DNA of 64,000 nucleotides from NCBI GenBank assembly GCA_040223615.1, contig JAVKFY010000014.1, forward strand, positions 62,001 through 126,000, in the 5' to 3' direction. The stretch is from JAVKFY01 sp040223615 (GTDB taxonomy: Bacteria; Pseudomonadota; Alphaproteobacteria; GCA-2731375). Made by a program: the position numbers and the translations under genes. This document shows positions 36,353 through 45,003 of the stretch, one piece after another (position 1 is the first letter of the stretch; each line of letters begins with the position of its first letter). The notes beneath the pieces are model-generated. The model searched no databases, was not told the DNA's origin, and saw only the letters and a program-made list of their open reading frames with translations.

Positions 36353-38553
36353 CGCTGCCGCCCCCAGCGCCAGACACCGAACGCCAGCAGTAGGGCCGCC
36401 AGGGCCGCGAGCTGGTGCAGTTGGGCCGGCGTGGCGGTACGCGGCAGGGCGATCGCCTGCTGACCCGGCGCCGTCGGCGCGGCGGCCGGCTTTGGCTCGG
36501 CATCGACCAGGGCCGCCTTGGTGGCGGCGAGCTGCACGCGATAGGTCGCCCGCATCGCCTTACGCTGCGGCGGCGCCATCGGCTCGCCGAACACCTTGTC
36601 CCAGTTCCAGCCGGCCGGCAGGTCGAGCGGCACGTTGCGGCTGTGCACGTCGGTGCCGTCGGGGCGCGCCGGCGTGACGTCGATGGCGACCAGCGAGGTC
36701 AGCCGGCTGACCAGCCCATAGTCGAGCGCGGTCTTCAGCACCGCCTGGTCGACTGATTCGCCCGGCATGCCGGTCAGGCGCGCGGCCTCCAGTGCGGCGA
36801 TGCGCTCGCGCGCCCACAGCCGGGCCAGGCCCTGGCCGGCCTCGGCGTCGGCCAGCGCGATTTCCTGGCGCCACGGCGTGTCGCCGTGCCGGCCGCTGAC
36901 CTCGATGCGGCTGACGCCGTCGGGCAGGCGCAGGGCCAGCGCGACCGGTTCGCCGGCATAGAGGTCCGGCAGCGGCCAGGGAAAGGCCTCCGCCGGCGCT
37001 TCGCCATCCACCGTCACGGCGAGGTCGGTCAGGACCGGATGCTTCAGCTTGTGCAGCAGCCGGCGCATTTCGGCCTCGACCTCGGCCAGCTCGCCAATAT
37101 GCGTGAAGGTGCCGCGGCCGGCGCTGGCGGCGCCCCGCATGAAGTGGCTGTTCGGCGCCGAGCCGATGCCGACGGTGAACACGCGGCTGGCCTGGCGACG
37201 GGTCTCGACCAGTTCGAACAGCTCGGTCTCGTTGCCGACGGCGCCGTCGGTGATGAACACCACCTGGCGCAGCCGGTCGGTGGCCTGGCCGCGCGGCAGC
37301 GCCAGCAACAGCGCCTTGGCCATCTCGGTGCCGCCCTCGGCGTCCAGGCCAGCGATGAAGCGGGCGGCGAGATCGAGCGTGCGCTGGTTCACCGGACGGG
37401 CGTCGGCGAACAGGGCGGTCGGCTCGTTGTTGAAGGAGATCAGGTTGAAGCGGTCGTCGGGGCCGAGGTCGGTCATCGCGACCTGAAGCGCCGCCTTGGC
37501 CTGGTCCATCGAGCCGCCGGACATCGAGCCCGACGTGTCGATCACGAACACCACCTCGCGCGGCAAGGCGGTTTCCGGCACCGGCGCCACCGGCGGCGTC
37601 ACCAGCACCAGGGCGAAACGGCCCTGCTCGGTGCTTTCCGTCAACGTCGTGGCGACCGGGGCGGTCTGGTCGCCGACACGCCAGCGCAGCACGAAGTCGC
37701 GGTTGGCGATGGTCTCGCCCTCGACCAGCGTGATCGCCAGCCGGTCCGGGTCGGCGGCGTCGATGGCGACCGGATGGTACGGGCTCTCCACGCCGTGCGC
37801 CGGCATACCCGGGGCCAGCACGACGCGGACCGTGACCTGGTTCTCAGGTGCGTTCTCCGGGCGCGGCACCGGCGGGGTGATGCGGTCGGCGTCCGGCACG
37901 CGATCCGTGTTCAGGACCAGGCCGGTACCGGTCGCACCGACGGTGTGGATGTCGGTACTGCCCGGGATGTAGCGCGGCGCGACCACCATCGGGAAGCGCA
38001 CCGCGAAACGGCCGTCGTCCGGCACCAGCCGCTCCTGGTAATGAATCTCGACCACCACGGTCTCGTCCGGGCCGATATTGGCCACCGAATTGGTGAACAG
38101 GTTCGGCCGTTCCTGCTCCAGCAGGCTGGCGCGCTTGCCCTCGCGCATGGCCTGTTCGTACTGCTGTCGCGCCTTCTGGCGCTCCTCGATGCGGCCCTCG
38201 ATGAAGCGGTCGCCGATCTGCATGCGCAAGGTGTCGACGGCGCCGCGCTCGGGCAGCGGGAACACGTAGACGCCCTCGACCCACTGGTCGGTGGGGTTGT
38301 GGAAACGCTGGCGCACGGTGGTGCGCGCGACCACGCCGGAGACGGTAATCTCCACGTCGGTGGCCACGGTCGGGGCGGGCAGGAACTTGCCAGGTTCCTC
38401 GGTGCGTAGCAGCAGCATGCCGGATTCGGCATCTCCGGCGCGCATCAGCGGTCCCGGCGCGGCGCGCGCGTGCGTCGCCACGATCAGCAGCAAGGCGGCG
38501 CATATGGCGGCGGCGACGTGATGCGGCCGCAGGTCTCGCAGTGAGTTGAGCAT
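36337..38553 (-). CDS. sortase-anchored VIT/VWA surface protein (marine proteobacterial sortase target)
   Basis: A 738-residue exported protein, the usual partner of class GN sortases. Order: hydrophobic signal (about 12-32, ending THARA), VIT domain (about 50-180), VWA domain with the MIDAS motif VIDTSGSMSGGS (337-348), and a C-terminal sorting signal. That signal is LPRTAT (703-708), a hydrophobic segment (LHQLAALAALLLAFGVW) and a basic tail (RWGRQRW). A metal-dependent adhesion role is likely from the VWA fold. It is the first gene of the operon with sortase and the 47-residue protein. Confidence 0.93.
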   Translation of the reverse strand: MLNSLRDLRPHHVAAAICAALLLIVATHARAAPGPLMRAGDAESGMLLLRTEEPGKFLPAPTVATDVEITVSGVVARTTVRQRFHNPTDQWVEGVYVFPLPERGAVDTLRMQIGDRFIEGRIEERQKARQQYEQAMREGKRASLLEQERPNLFTNSVANIGPDETVVVEIHYQERLVPDDGRFAVRFPMVVAPRYIPGSTDIHTVGATGTGLVLNTDRVPDADRITPPVPRPENAPENQVTVRVVLAPGMPAHGVESPYHPVAIDAADPDRLAITLVEGETIANRDFVLRWRVGDQTAPVATTLTESTEQGRFALVLVTPPVAPVPETALPREVVFVIDTSGSMSGGSMDQAKAALQVAMTDLGPDDRFNLISFNNEPTALFADARPVNQRTLDLAARFIAGLDAEGGTEMAKALLLALPRGQATDRLRQVVFITDGAVGNETELFELVETRRQASRVFTVGIGSAPNSHFMRGAASAGRGTFTHIGELAEVEAEMRRLLHKLKHPVLTDLAVTVDGEAPAEAFPWPLPDLYAGEPVALALRLPDGVSRIEVSGRHGDTPWRQEIALADAEAGQGLARLWARERIAALEAARLTGMPGESVDQAVLKTALDYGLVSRLTSLVAIDVTPARPDGTDVHSRNVPLDLPAGWNWDKVFGEPMAPPQRKAMRATYRVQLAATKAALVDAEPKPAAAPTAPGQQAIALPRTATPAQLHQLAALAALLLAFGVWRWGRQRWTQP

Positions 38554-38709
38554 CGAAGAATTCCCCTGTTCGCGATCTGCCCTGGGGTGAGAAGATCAAG
38601 CCGATGCGGCGGCGGCGGGGCCGGAATGGGACCATTCCGGGACGCTTTGTGGCGGCATTGCGGCCGCGCTTCGCTATGATCGGGCGCGATTCACTGCTGG
38701 GAGCCCGCC

Positions 38710-39336
38710 ATGGACGATGCCGCGACCCGAGCCCTGATCCAGCAGCTGCTGGCCAGCGAGGCGGTCTGGGACGATACCAAGGACGAGCTGAAGACCTATC
38801 TGGCCGAGCTCGACCGGGGCGAGCTGGACGCCGACGACCGCGCCTACGTGGAGAAGATGGCGGCGCGGCTGGATGGCAAGCTGCCGGACACGGTCGATGA
38901 CGAGCCCGACGACGACTGGACCGCGCCGGCGGATCTGGTGCGCCGGTTCTACGAGGACGTCTGGAACAAGGCCGACGAGGCGGCGGCGCGCGAACTGCTG
39001 CACGCCGAGTTCCGGTTCCGCGCCTCGCTAGGGCCGGAGATGACCGGGCCGGACGGTTTCATCGACTACATGCGCGCCGTGCACGCCGCGCTGGCGGATT
39101 TCACCTGTGTGGTCGACGGGATGCTGGAGGAGCATGGCGAGGCTGCCGCGCGCCTGAGCTTCCACGGCACGCACCAGGGCACGCTGTTCGGCGTCGAGGC
39201 GACTGGCAACCGGGTGGAATGGACCGGCGCCGCCTTCTTCGACACCGACGGCCAGCAGATCACCGCGCTGTGGGTGCTGGGCGACGTCGACGCGGTGAAG
39301 CGCCAGATCGGCGCGGCGATCGACGCGGATTTCTAG
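38710..39336 (+). CDS. SnoaL-like/ester cyclase family protein
   Basis: A 208-residue acidic protein. The C-terminal half (about 70-205) is a SnoaL-like NTF2 fold: LVRRFYEDVWNKADEAAARE, followed by GPDGFIDYMRAVHAALADF and VEWTGAAFFDTDGQQITALW. The N-terminal 70 residues are helical and rich in Asp/Glu. Family members include polyketide cyclases and many proteins of unknown role. The gene stands alone between two reverse-strand genes. Confidence 0.75.
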   Translation: MDDAATRALIQQLLASEAVWDDTKDELKTYLAELDRGELDADDRAYVEKMAARLDGKLPDTVDDEPDDDWTAPADLVRRFYEDVWNKADEAAARELLHAEFRFRASLGPEMTGPDGFIDYMRAVHAALADFTCVVDGMLEEHGEAAARLSFHGTHQGTLFGVEATGNRVEWTGAAFFDTDGQQITALWVLGDVDAVKRQIGAAIDADF

Positions 39337-39339
39337 GTC

Positions 39340-40956
39340 TCAGAATCGCGCCACGCCGTAGCTGTTGGGGCGCAACGTGCGGCGGTCGGCTTCGTCGCAC
39401 AGGCGCAGGGCCAGGCTCAGCACGTCGCGGCTGTCGCGCGGGTCGATCAGGCCGTCGTCCCACAGCCGCGCGGTCGCATGCAGCGCGGTCGAACTGCCCT
39501 CGTAGAGGTCGATCACCTGGCGGCGCATGGCGGCGGTCTCGTCCGGATCGGTCTCGACGCCGCGGCGTCGGGCGGCGCCTTCATTGACCATGGTCATCAC
39601 GTCGGCGGCCTGTTCCGCGCCCATCACCGCGATGCGATAGTTCGGCCAGCCGAAGATGAAGCGCGGGTTGTACGCGCGACCGCACATGCCGTAGTTGCCG
39701 GCGCCGAATGACGCCCCGACCATCATGGTGATGCGCGGTACCTTGGCGTTGCTCACCGCCTGGATCATCTTCGAGCCATGCTTGATGATGCCGGCGCGCT
39801 CCGGCGCGGTGCCGACGACGTAACCGGTGGTGTTCTGCAGGAAGATCAGCGGCATCCCGGCCTGGTCGCAGAGCTGGATGAACTGCGCCGCCTTCACCGC
39901 GCCCTCCGGCGTGATCGGCCCGTTGTTGCCGAGCATGCCCACGGCGTGGCCATCGATCCGGGCCTGCACGCACACGGTGTAGGGATCGTAGGCGGTCTTG
40001 AACGGCAGCAGGTCGGAATCGTCGGTGAGGCGCAGCAGCACCTCGTGCACGTCGTACGGCTGGCGGTAGTTCATCGGCACGATGCCGGCCAGCTCGTCGA
40101 TGTCGTAGTGCGGCGGCGGCGCGGTGCGTTCCGGCGCCGGGCGCGACAACTCCGACCAGTTCAGGCGCTTCATCACCTCGCGGCCGAGCGCGAGGGCCTC
40201 GACGTCGTCCTCGGCGACGTATTCGGTCAGGCCCGTGACCGCGGCGTGCATGTCGGTGCCGCCCAGTTCCTCGTCGGTCGCGACCTCGCCGGTCGCGGCG
40301 CGCACCAGCGGCGGGCCGGCCAGGAACGCTTTGGCATTGCCGCGCACCATGACGACGTAGTCCGACATGCCGGGCATGTAGGCGCCGCCGGCGGTCGACG
40401 AGCCATGCACCACCGTGACGACGGGGCAGCCCGCCGCCGACAAGCGCGCCATGTTGTAGAACATGGCGCCGCCCTCGACGAAGGTCTCCGGCACGTAGTC
40501 CAGCAGGTTGGCCCCGGCGCTCTCCACCAGTTGGACGAAGGGCAGCTTGTTCTCCAGCGCGATCGCTTGCGCGCGCAGCAGCTTGCGCATGCCGTAGGTG
40601 TGGATGGCGCCGGCCTTGATGCCGCTGTCGTGGGCGCAGACCACGCAGGTGACGCCGGCGATGGCGCCGATGGCGGTGATCTGCCGGCCGCCGGAAATGT
40701 TGGCCTCGCCGTCGTCGTCGAAGGTCTTGTAGCCGCACAGCGTCGACAGTTCGAGGAACGGCGCGCCACGGTCGACGATCTGCGCCAGGCGTTCGCGCGG
40801 CAGCAGCTGGTTGCGCGCCTCGAAGCGCTCGCGCCGACGGGCTGAGTTGTCGCGGATGCGGCCTTCCAGGCCGCGTAGCTCGTCGATCGCGGCCAGCATG
40901 CCGGCGCGGTTGGCGCGAAACTCGTCGCTGCTGGTGCGGACCTGGCTTTCGATCAT
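39340..40956 (-). CDS. acyl-CoA carboxylase beta subunit (carboxyltransferase)
   Basis: A 538-residue biotin-dependent carboxyltransferase of the propionyl/methylcrotonyl/geranyl-CoA group. Two crotonase-like halves are visible, with oxyanion motifs around GSSTAGGAYMPGMSDYV and GASFGAGNYGMCGRAYNPRF. The segment FLQNTTGYVVG and the C-terminal DPRDSRDVLSLAL fit the methylcrotonyl/geranyl-CoA subgroup better than acetyl-CoA carboxylase. The alpha subunit carrying biotin is not in the window. The gene starts MIESQVRTSS. Confidence 0.88.
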   Translation of the reverse strand: MIESQVRTSSDEFRANRAGMLAAIDELRGLEGRIRDNSARRRERFEARNQLLPRERLAQIVDRGAPFLELSTLCGYKTFDDDGEANISGGRQITAIGAIAGVTCVVCAHDSGIKAGAIHTYGMRKLLRAQAIALENKLPFVQLVESAGANLLDYVPETFVEGGAMFYNMARLSAAGCPVVTVVHGSSTAGGAYMPGMSDYVVMVRGNAKAFLAGPPLVRAATGEVATDEELGGTDMHAAVTGLTEYVAEDDVEALALGREVMKRLNWSELSRPAPERTAPPPHYDIDELAGIVPMNYRQPYDVHEVLLRLTDDSDLLPFKTAYDPYTVCVQARIDGHAVGMLGNNGPITPEGAVKAAQFIQLCDQAGMPLIFLQNTTGYVVGTAPERAGIIKHGSKMIQAVSNAKVPRITMMVGASFGAGNYGMCGRAYNPRFIFGWPNYRIAVMGAEQAADVMTMVNEGAARRRGVETDPDETAAMRRQVIDLYEGSSTALHATARLWDDGLIDPRDSRDVLSLALRLCDEADRRTLRPNSYGVARF

Positions 40957-40999
40957 CGGACGGGGTCATCCGCGTGCCGACGCGCGATGGCGTTTTTCA

Positions 41000-43012
41000 T
41001 CACAGTGGCGCGGTCACACGTGCCAGCCACGCCGCGGTGTCGGCGTCGAGCAGCGGGGTCAGCACCTCGCGTACCTCGGCATGGTAGGCGTTGAGCCAGG
41101 CCAGCTCGGCCGGGCTCAGCAGCGCCACGTCGACCAACCGGCGGTCGATGGGGGCCTTGGTGATGGTCTCGAAGCCGCGCATCTTGCGCTCGGCGCCGGC
41201 GATCTCGATGTCCTTCACCACTACCAGGTTCTCGATGCGGATGCCGTAGGCGCCGGTCTTGTAGTAGCCGGGCTCGTTGGAGACGATCATGCCACGCGCC
41301 AGCGCCACCGAATTGCCGATCTTGGAGATGCGCTGCGGCCCTTCGTGGACGCCGAGATAGCTGCCGACGCCGTGACCCGTCCCGTGGTCGAAGTCGAGGC
41401 CGGCCTGCCACAGTGGGGCGCGGGCCATGGCGTCGATCTGCGAGCCGGTGGTGCCGGCGGGGAACCGCGCGGTGGCGATGGCGATGTGGCCCTTCAGCAC
41501 GCGGGTGAAGCGGTCGCGCTGCTCCGTGCTGGGCGTGCCGACGACGACCGTGCGGGTGATGTCGGTGGTGCCGTCCAGATATTGCGCGCCGCTGTCCACG
41601 AGATACAGCTCGCCGGGTTGCAGCTTGCGGTTGGTCTCCGGCGTCGACTTGTAGTGCACGATGGCGCCGTTCGGACCGCTGCCTGAGATGGTGTCGAAGC
41701 TGAGGTCTTGGAACAGCGAGTCCTTGGCCCTGAAGTCATAGAGCGCGTCGACGGCGCCGAGTTCGTCGACCGTGCCGTCGGGCGACGTCTGCTCCAGCCA
41801 CTTCAGGAAACAGGTGACGGCGGCGCCGTCGCGGATGTGCGCGGAGCGGGTGCCGGCGAGCTCGACCTCGTTCTTGCAGGCTTTCGGAAGCTGGACCGGG
41901 TCGGTGCCGCGCACGATCTCGGCCCCGGCCCTTTTCAGGCGCTCGACCACCCAGGCGGCGGCGACATTGGTATCGACCAGCACCTTCTGGCCCTTGAGCG
42001 CGTCGAGGCCGGCGCCGAGGCTCTCGGCGGGCTGCGCCGCGACGCCGTTGCCGAGGTGACGCTCCAGGCCGGGGGTGAGCTTGCGGGCGTCGGTGTAGAG
42101 CTCGACCGAGGCGTCGGCGCGCAGGATGGCGAAGCTGAGCGGCAGCGGGGTGTGCGCCACGTCGCCGCCGCGGATGTTCAGCAGCCAGGCAATCGAGTCG
42201 GTGGCGGTGATCACGGCGGCGTCGGCGTCCAGTTCATCGGCAACGCGCTTGCGCTTGTCGGCGGCGCTCTCGCCGGCGAACTTCTCGTCATGCGGCATGA
42301 TCGGCGACAGCGGCGGCGCCGGCTGGTCGACCCACACCGCATCGAGCGGATTGGTCTCGCACGGCACCAGCTCGGCGCCGGCCTTCGCCGCCGCCTTCTC
42401 GAAACGCTCGACGCCGGCGGCGGTGAACAGCCAGGGGTCGTAGCCGAGCTTGCCGCCGGCCTTGAGGTTCTCGGCGAGCCAGTCGGTCGCCGGCTCGTCG
42501 GCGATGTGGCGCGGCTCGAACAGGCCGACATCGACCTGGTCGCGCACCTGCAGCGTGTAGCGGCCGTCGACGAAGATCGAGGCCTTTTCCGAGAGGACGA
42601 CGATCAGGCCGGCGGAACCGGTGAAGCCGCTGAGCCAGGCGATGCGCCGGGCGCGGTTCGGCACATACTCGTTCTGATACTCGTCGGCCATCGGCACCAG
42701 CACGCCGTCCAGGCCCCGCGCGGTCAGTTCGGCGCGCAGCGCGGCGAGGCGCGCGGGCGCCGCCTTGCGGTCGACGATGCCGGTCTCGGCCGACGCCGAA
42801 GCCTGCTCGACCAGCGCCAGCAGCGGCTTCAGCTCGTTCTCGTTGGCCTCCGGCGCCAGCAGCTTCAGGGCGGCGAAGGGGTCGCGGCCGCGCGGCGCGG
42901 CGGCCAGCCCGGCGAGGAAATCGCGGGCGTCTTCCAAGGATCGGTCGACGGCGGCGGCGCGCAGCATCCCGGCCAGATCGTCGTCGCTCACCGCCAATGC
43001 CGTCTCGGCCAT
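41000..43012 (-). CDS. aminopeptidase P family metallopeptidase (Xaa-Pro aminopeptidase)
   Basis: A 670-residue M24B peptidase with an N-terminal creatinase-like region and a C-terminal pita-bread domain. Metal ligands are seen as Asp in LVDSGAQYLDG, Asp in TTDITRTVV, His in HGTGHGVGSYLG, and two Glu in SNEPGYYK and IRIENLVVV. It removes N-terminal residues before proline. The ATG at 43012 has AGGA nine bases upstream; the ATG at 43018 overlaps the prmA stop by four bases. Length fits the long (P2-like) form. It follows prmA directly. Confidence 0.9.
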   Translation of the reverse strand: MAETALAVSDDDLAGMLRAAAVDRSLEDARDFLAGLAAAPRGRDPFAALKLLAPEANENELKPLLALVEQASASAETGIVDRKAAPARLAALRAELTARGLDGVLVPMADEYQNEYVPNRARRIAWLSGFTGSAGLIVVLSEKASIFVDGRYTLQVRDQVDVGLFEPRHIADEPATDWLAENLKAGGKLGYDPWLFTAAGVERFEKAAAKAGAELVPCETNPLDAVWVDQPAPPLSPIMPHDEKFAGESAADKRKRVADELDADAAVITATDSIAWLLNIRGGDVAHTPLPLSFAILRADASVELYTDARKLTPGLERHLGNGVAAQPAESLGAGLDALKGQKVLVDTNVAAAWVVERLKRAGAEIVRGTDPVQLPKACKNEVELAGTRSAHIRDGAAVTCFLKWLEQTSPDGTVDELGAVDALYDFRAKDSLFQDLSFDTISGSGPNGAIVHYKSTPETNRKLQPGELYLVDSGAQYLDGTTDITRTVVVGTPSTEQRDRFTRVLKGHIAIATARFPAGTTGSQIDAMARAPLWQAGLDFDHGTGHGVGSYLGVHEGPQRISKIGNSVALARGMIVSNEPGYYKTGAYGIRIENLVVVKDIEIAGAERKMRGFETITKAPIDRRLVDVALLSPAELAWLNAYHAEVREVLTPLLDADTAAWLARVTAPL

Positions 43013-43014
43013 CG

Positions 43015-43977
43015 TCATCGTTCCTTTCGCAACCACAGGCTGGTCCACTGGCCCCGGTCCAGCCGCCGCATTGTCCGCAAGCCCCGAGCCCGGTACGCCA
43101 TCAGCACCGGCAGGGCCTGACGGCGCAGCAAGCCGGACAGGACCAGATCGCCGCCCGGCGCCAGCCGTCGCGCCAGCCCTGGTGCCAGCCGGATCAGCGG
43201 CCGGGCCAGGATGTTGGCCAAGATCGGGTCAAATCGCCGGCGTCGCAAGAGCCGGTCATGCAGGCCGTCGGCCTGGATGGCGGTGACGTGGCGCGCCAGC
43301 CGGTTCAGCGCCGCGTTCTCCTTCGTCGTGTGGACGGCCGGCGGGTCGATGTCGCTGGCCAGTACCGGGCGGCGGGTGGCCTTGGCGTAGGCCAGCGCCA
43401 GCACGCCGCTGCCGCAGCCGAGGTCGAGGGCGGTGTTCGGTTTGCTGGCGTTTTCGTACCGCCACTTCACCCCAACCCTCTCCCCCCCAAGGGGCGGAGA
43501 GGGAGCGTTGACGTCATCGCAACTTCGTCCCTCTCCGCCCCGGGGGGCGGAGAGGACAGGTGAGGTGGGGCGAGAAGACGAGCGTTGTCGCAGGACCTGA
43601 TCCAGCAGGATCAGACAGCCCTGCGTGGTCTCGTGCAGGCCGGAGCCGAAGGCGGGGCCGGCCTCGATTTCCAGGGCTAGTGCGCCGGCAGGGGCGGTGC
43701 CGCGATCGTGGCTGCCGTGGACATAGAACCGGCCGGCGTGGACCGGCGGCAATTGGCGCTGCGATTCCGCCACCCAGTCGCGCTCGGGCAGCGGTTCGAC
43801 GGCGGCGACGAGGTCCCCGAGTTCGAGCGCGTCCAGGTCGGGCGGCCCGCTCAGGATCAGCTCAAGCTGCCAGGTCCGGCTCGCCTCGTCGGTCTCGAAA
43901 TAGGTCAGCGGTAGGCCATCGGCCTCGAAGCGGTCGGCCAGAGGGTCGAGCGCGGCGCGACGTCCATGCAGCACCAC
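43015..43977 (-). CDS. prmA: ribosomal protein L11 methyltransferase with an inserted repeat
   Basis: A 320-residue SAM-dependent methyltransferase that modifies L11. The catalytic core shows GPAFGSGLHETTQGCLILLD (108-127) and, later, motif I ALDLGCGSGVLALA (183-196), then ASDIDPPAV and DPILANILARPL. Residues about 131-178, between these two motifs, do not belong to PrmA: they are the translation of a palindromic repeat element (with APSPPLGGERVGV). The reading frame is kept. Without it the protein would be about 270-275 residues, near the family's usual size. The stop lies close to the aminopeptidase start. Confidence 0.88.
   Translation of the reverse strand: MVLHGRRAALDPLADRFEADGLPLTYFETDEASRTWQLELILSGPPDLDALELGDLVAAVEPLPERDWVAESQRQLPPVHAGRFYVHGSHDRGTAPAGALALEIEAGPAFGSGLHETTQGCLILLDQVLRQRSSSRPTSPVLSAPRGGEGRSCDDVNAPSPPLGGERVGVKWRYENASKPNTALDLGCGSGVLALAYAKATRRPVLASDIDPPAVHTTKENAALNRLARHVTAIQADGLHDRLLRRRRFDPILANILARPLIRLAPGLARRLAPGGDLVLSGLLRRQALPVLMAYRARGLRTMRRLDRGQWTSLWLRKER
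43460..43580. repeat. palindromic repeat element inserted in-frame in prmA
   Basis: Two strong hairpins sit back to back: CCCTCTC...GGGGCGGAGAGGG (43476-43503) and a perfect 12-base-pair stem CCTCTCCGCCCC/GGGGCGGAGAGG (43530-43541 and 43544-43555). Outside them are related TTCACCCCA and GGTGAGGTGGGG ends, so the whole element is roughly palindromic. On the coding strand it reads as Pro/Gly/Ser-rich protein (APRGGEGR and APSPPLGGERVGV). Element edges are estimated from the repeat, not from a comparison. Confidence 0.7.
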
Positions 43978-43994
43978 GCGCCAGAGCGGCGGGC

Positions 43995-44981
43995 TCAGGT
44001 GGCCGGATCCGCGCGCGGCCAGGCGGCGGTCTCGATCAGGGCCTGGTCTTCCACCGGGGCGCCGTCGAGCTGGCCCTGGCGGCTCAGGCGCAGCACCGAG
44101 AGCACGCCAAGGCCGGTGTCAATGTCGACCAGCAGGTGGCCGGCGATCTCGAAGCGCAGCCGGTCGCCGCCATGCTCGTAGGCAACGGCACCGTCGTACT
44201 GCGCGACCAGGGCCGGGCGGCCACGATAGGTGGTCTGGCCGAGCACGCGGGTGGCGGCGGTGTTCTCGGTCGGCTGGCTGGCGGTGCGGCGCATCAGTCG
44301 GGCCAGCGGCACCGGCACGCCGAGATCGTCGCCGACCCGCACCGGCGCCTCGCTCAGCGGCGCGGCGAGGTAGCGCAGGGTTTCCGCCAGGGCCTGGTAA
44401 TCGGCGCTGTCCCTGGCTGGCGGAGTCTGGCCACGCGCCTCGAAGGCCGGGAAGGTCAGCGCCACGCCGCGCACGTCGCCGGTCGGCGTCGCCAGCACGC
44501 GGCCACGCGCCAGCGGCGGGGTCAGCGCCGACAGCCGCCGCTCGGCGGTCTGGAAGGTGACGACGGAGACGTCCCATAAGGTGTCGACCTGCACCTGCGC
44601 GGTGCCGCCGAAGCCGTGGATCTGGAAGTCGCCATTGCCGCCGCGCACCCGGGCGTAGGCGTCGAAACGCGGCACGTCCTGGCGCACCAGGGTGACTGGC
44701 TCGGGCAACGGCGCGATGTCGCCGGGATAGCCGCCATTGTCGCCCTCGACATTGGCGACCTGCTCATCGAACACGGTGTAGCCCATGGTCGGCAGCAGGT
44801 CGGCGGCGGCGTAGGTCGGCAGCGGGTCGCCCAGGCTCGGCAGCTCGACCTGCGGCAGCTCGATGTCGGGTAGCGTCAGGTCGGCCAGCGGGTTGAAGTC
44901 TTCCAGCCCCATCTGCTCGCAGGCCGGCAGCAGCGCCACCAGGACCAGCGACAGCCAGCGGCGGTAGGTTCTTGCTCTCAC
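43995..44981 (-). CDS. lipoprotein of unknown function
   Basis: A 328-residue protein with a lipoprotein signal: VRARTYRRWLSLVLVALLPAC with lipobox LPAC (Cys21). The GTG start at 44981 is preceded by GGGGAG and fits the signal peptide; an open frame upstream is unconserved. The mature part has repeated Leu/Pro (LTLPDIELPQVELPSLGDPLP), then an acidic and beta-rich region. I do not recognise a family. It lies between prmA and the helicase gene, all on the same strand, and may be anchored to the inner or outer membrane. Confidence 0.6.
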   Translation of the reverse strand: MRARTYRRWLSLVLVALLPACEQMGLEDFNPLADLTLPDIELPQVELPSLGDPLPTYAAADLLPTMGYTVFDEQVANVEGDNGGYPGDIAPLPEPVTLVRQDVPRFDAYARVRGGNGDFQIHGFGGTAQVQVDTLWDVSVVTFQTAERRLSALTPPLARGRVLATPTGDVRGVALTFPAFEARGQTPPARDSADYQALAETLRYLAAPLSEAPVRVGDDLGVPVPLARLMRRTASQPTENTAATRVLGQTTYRGRPALVAQYDGAVAYEHGGDRLRFEIAGHLLVDIDTGLGVLSVLRLSRQGQLDGAPVEDQALIETAAWPRADPAT

Positions 44982-45003
44982 GCGCTGCGCTCCCCTGCTG
45001 CGC

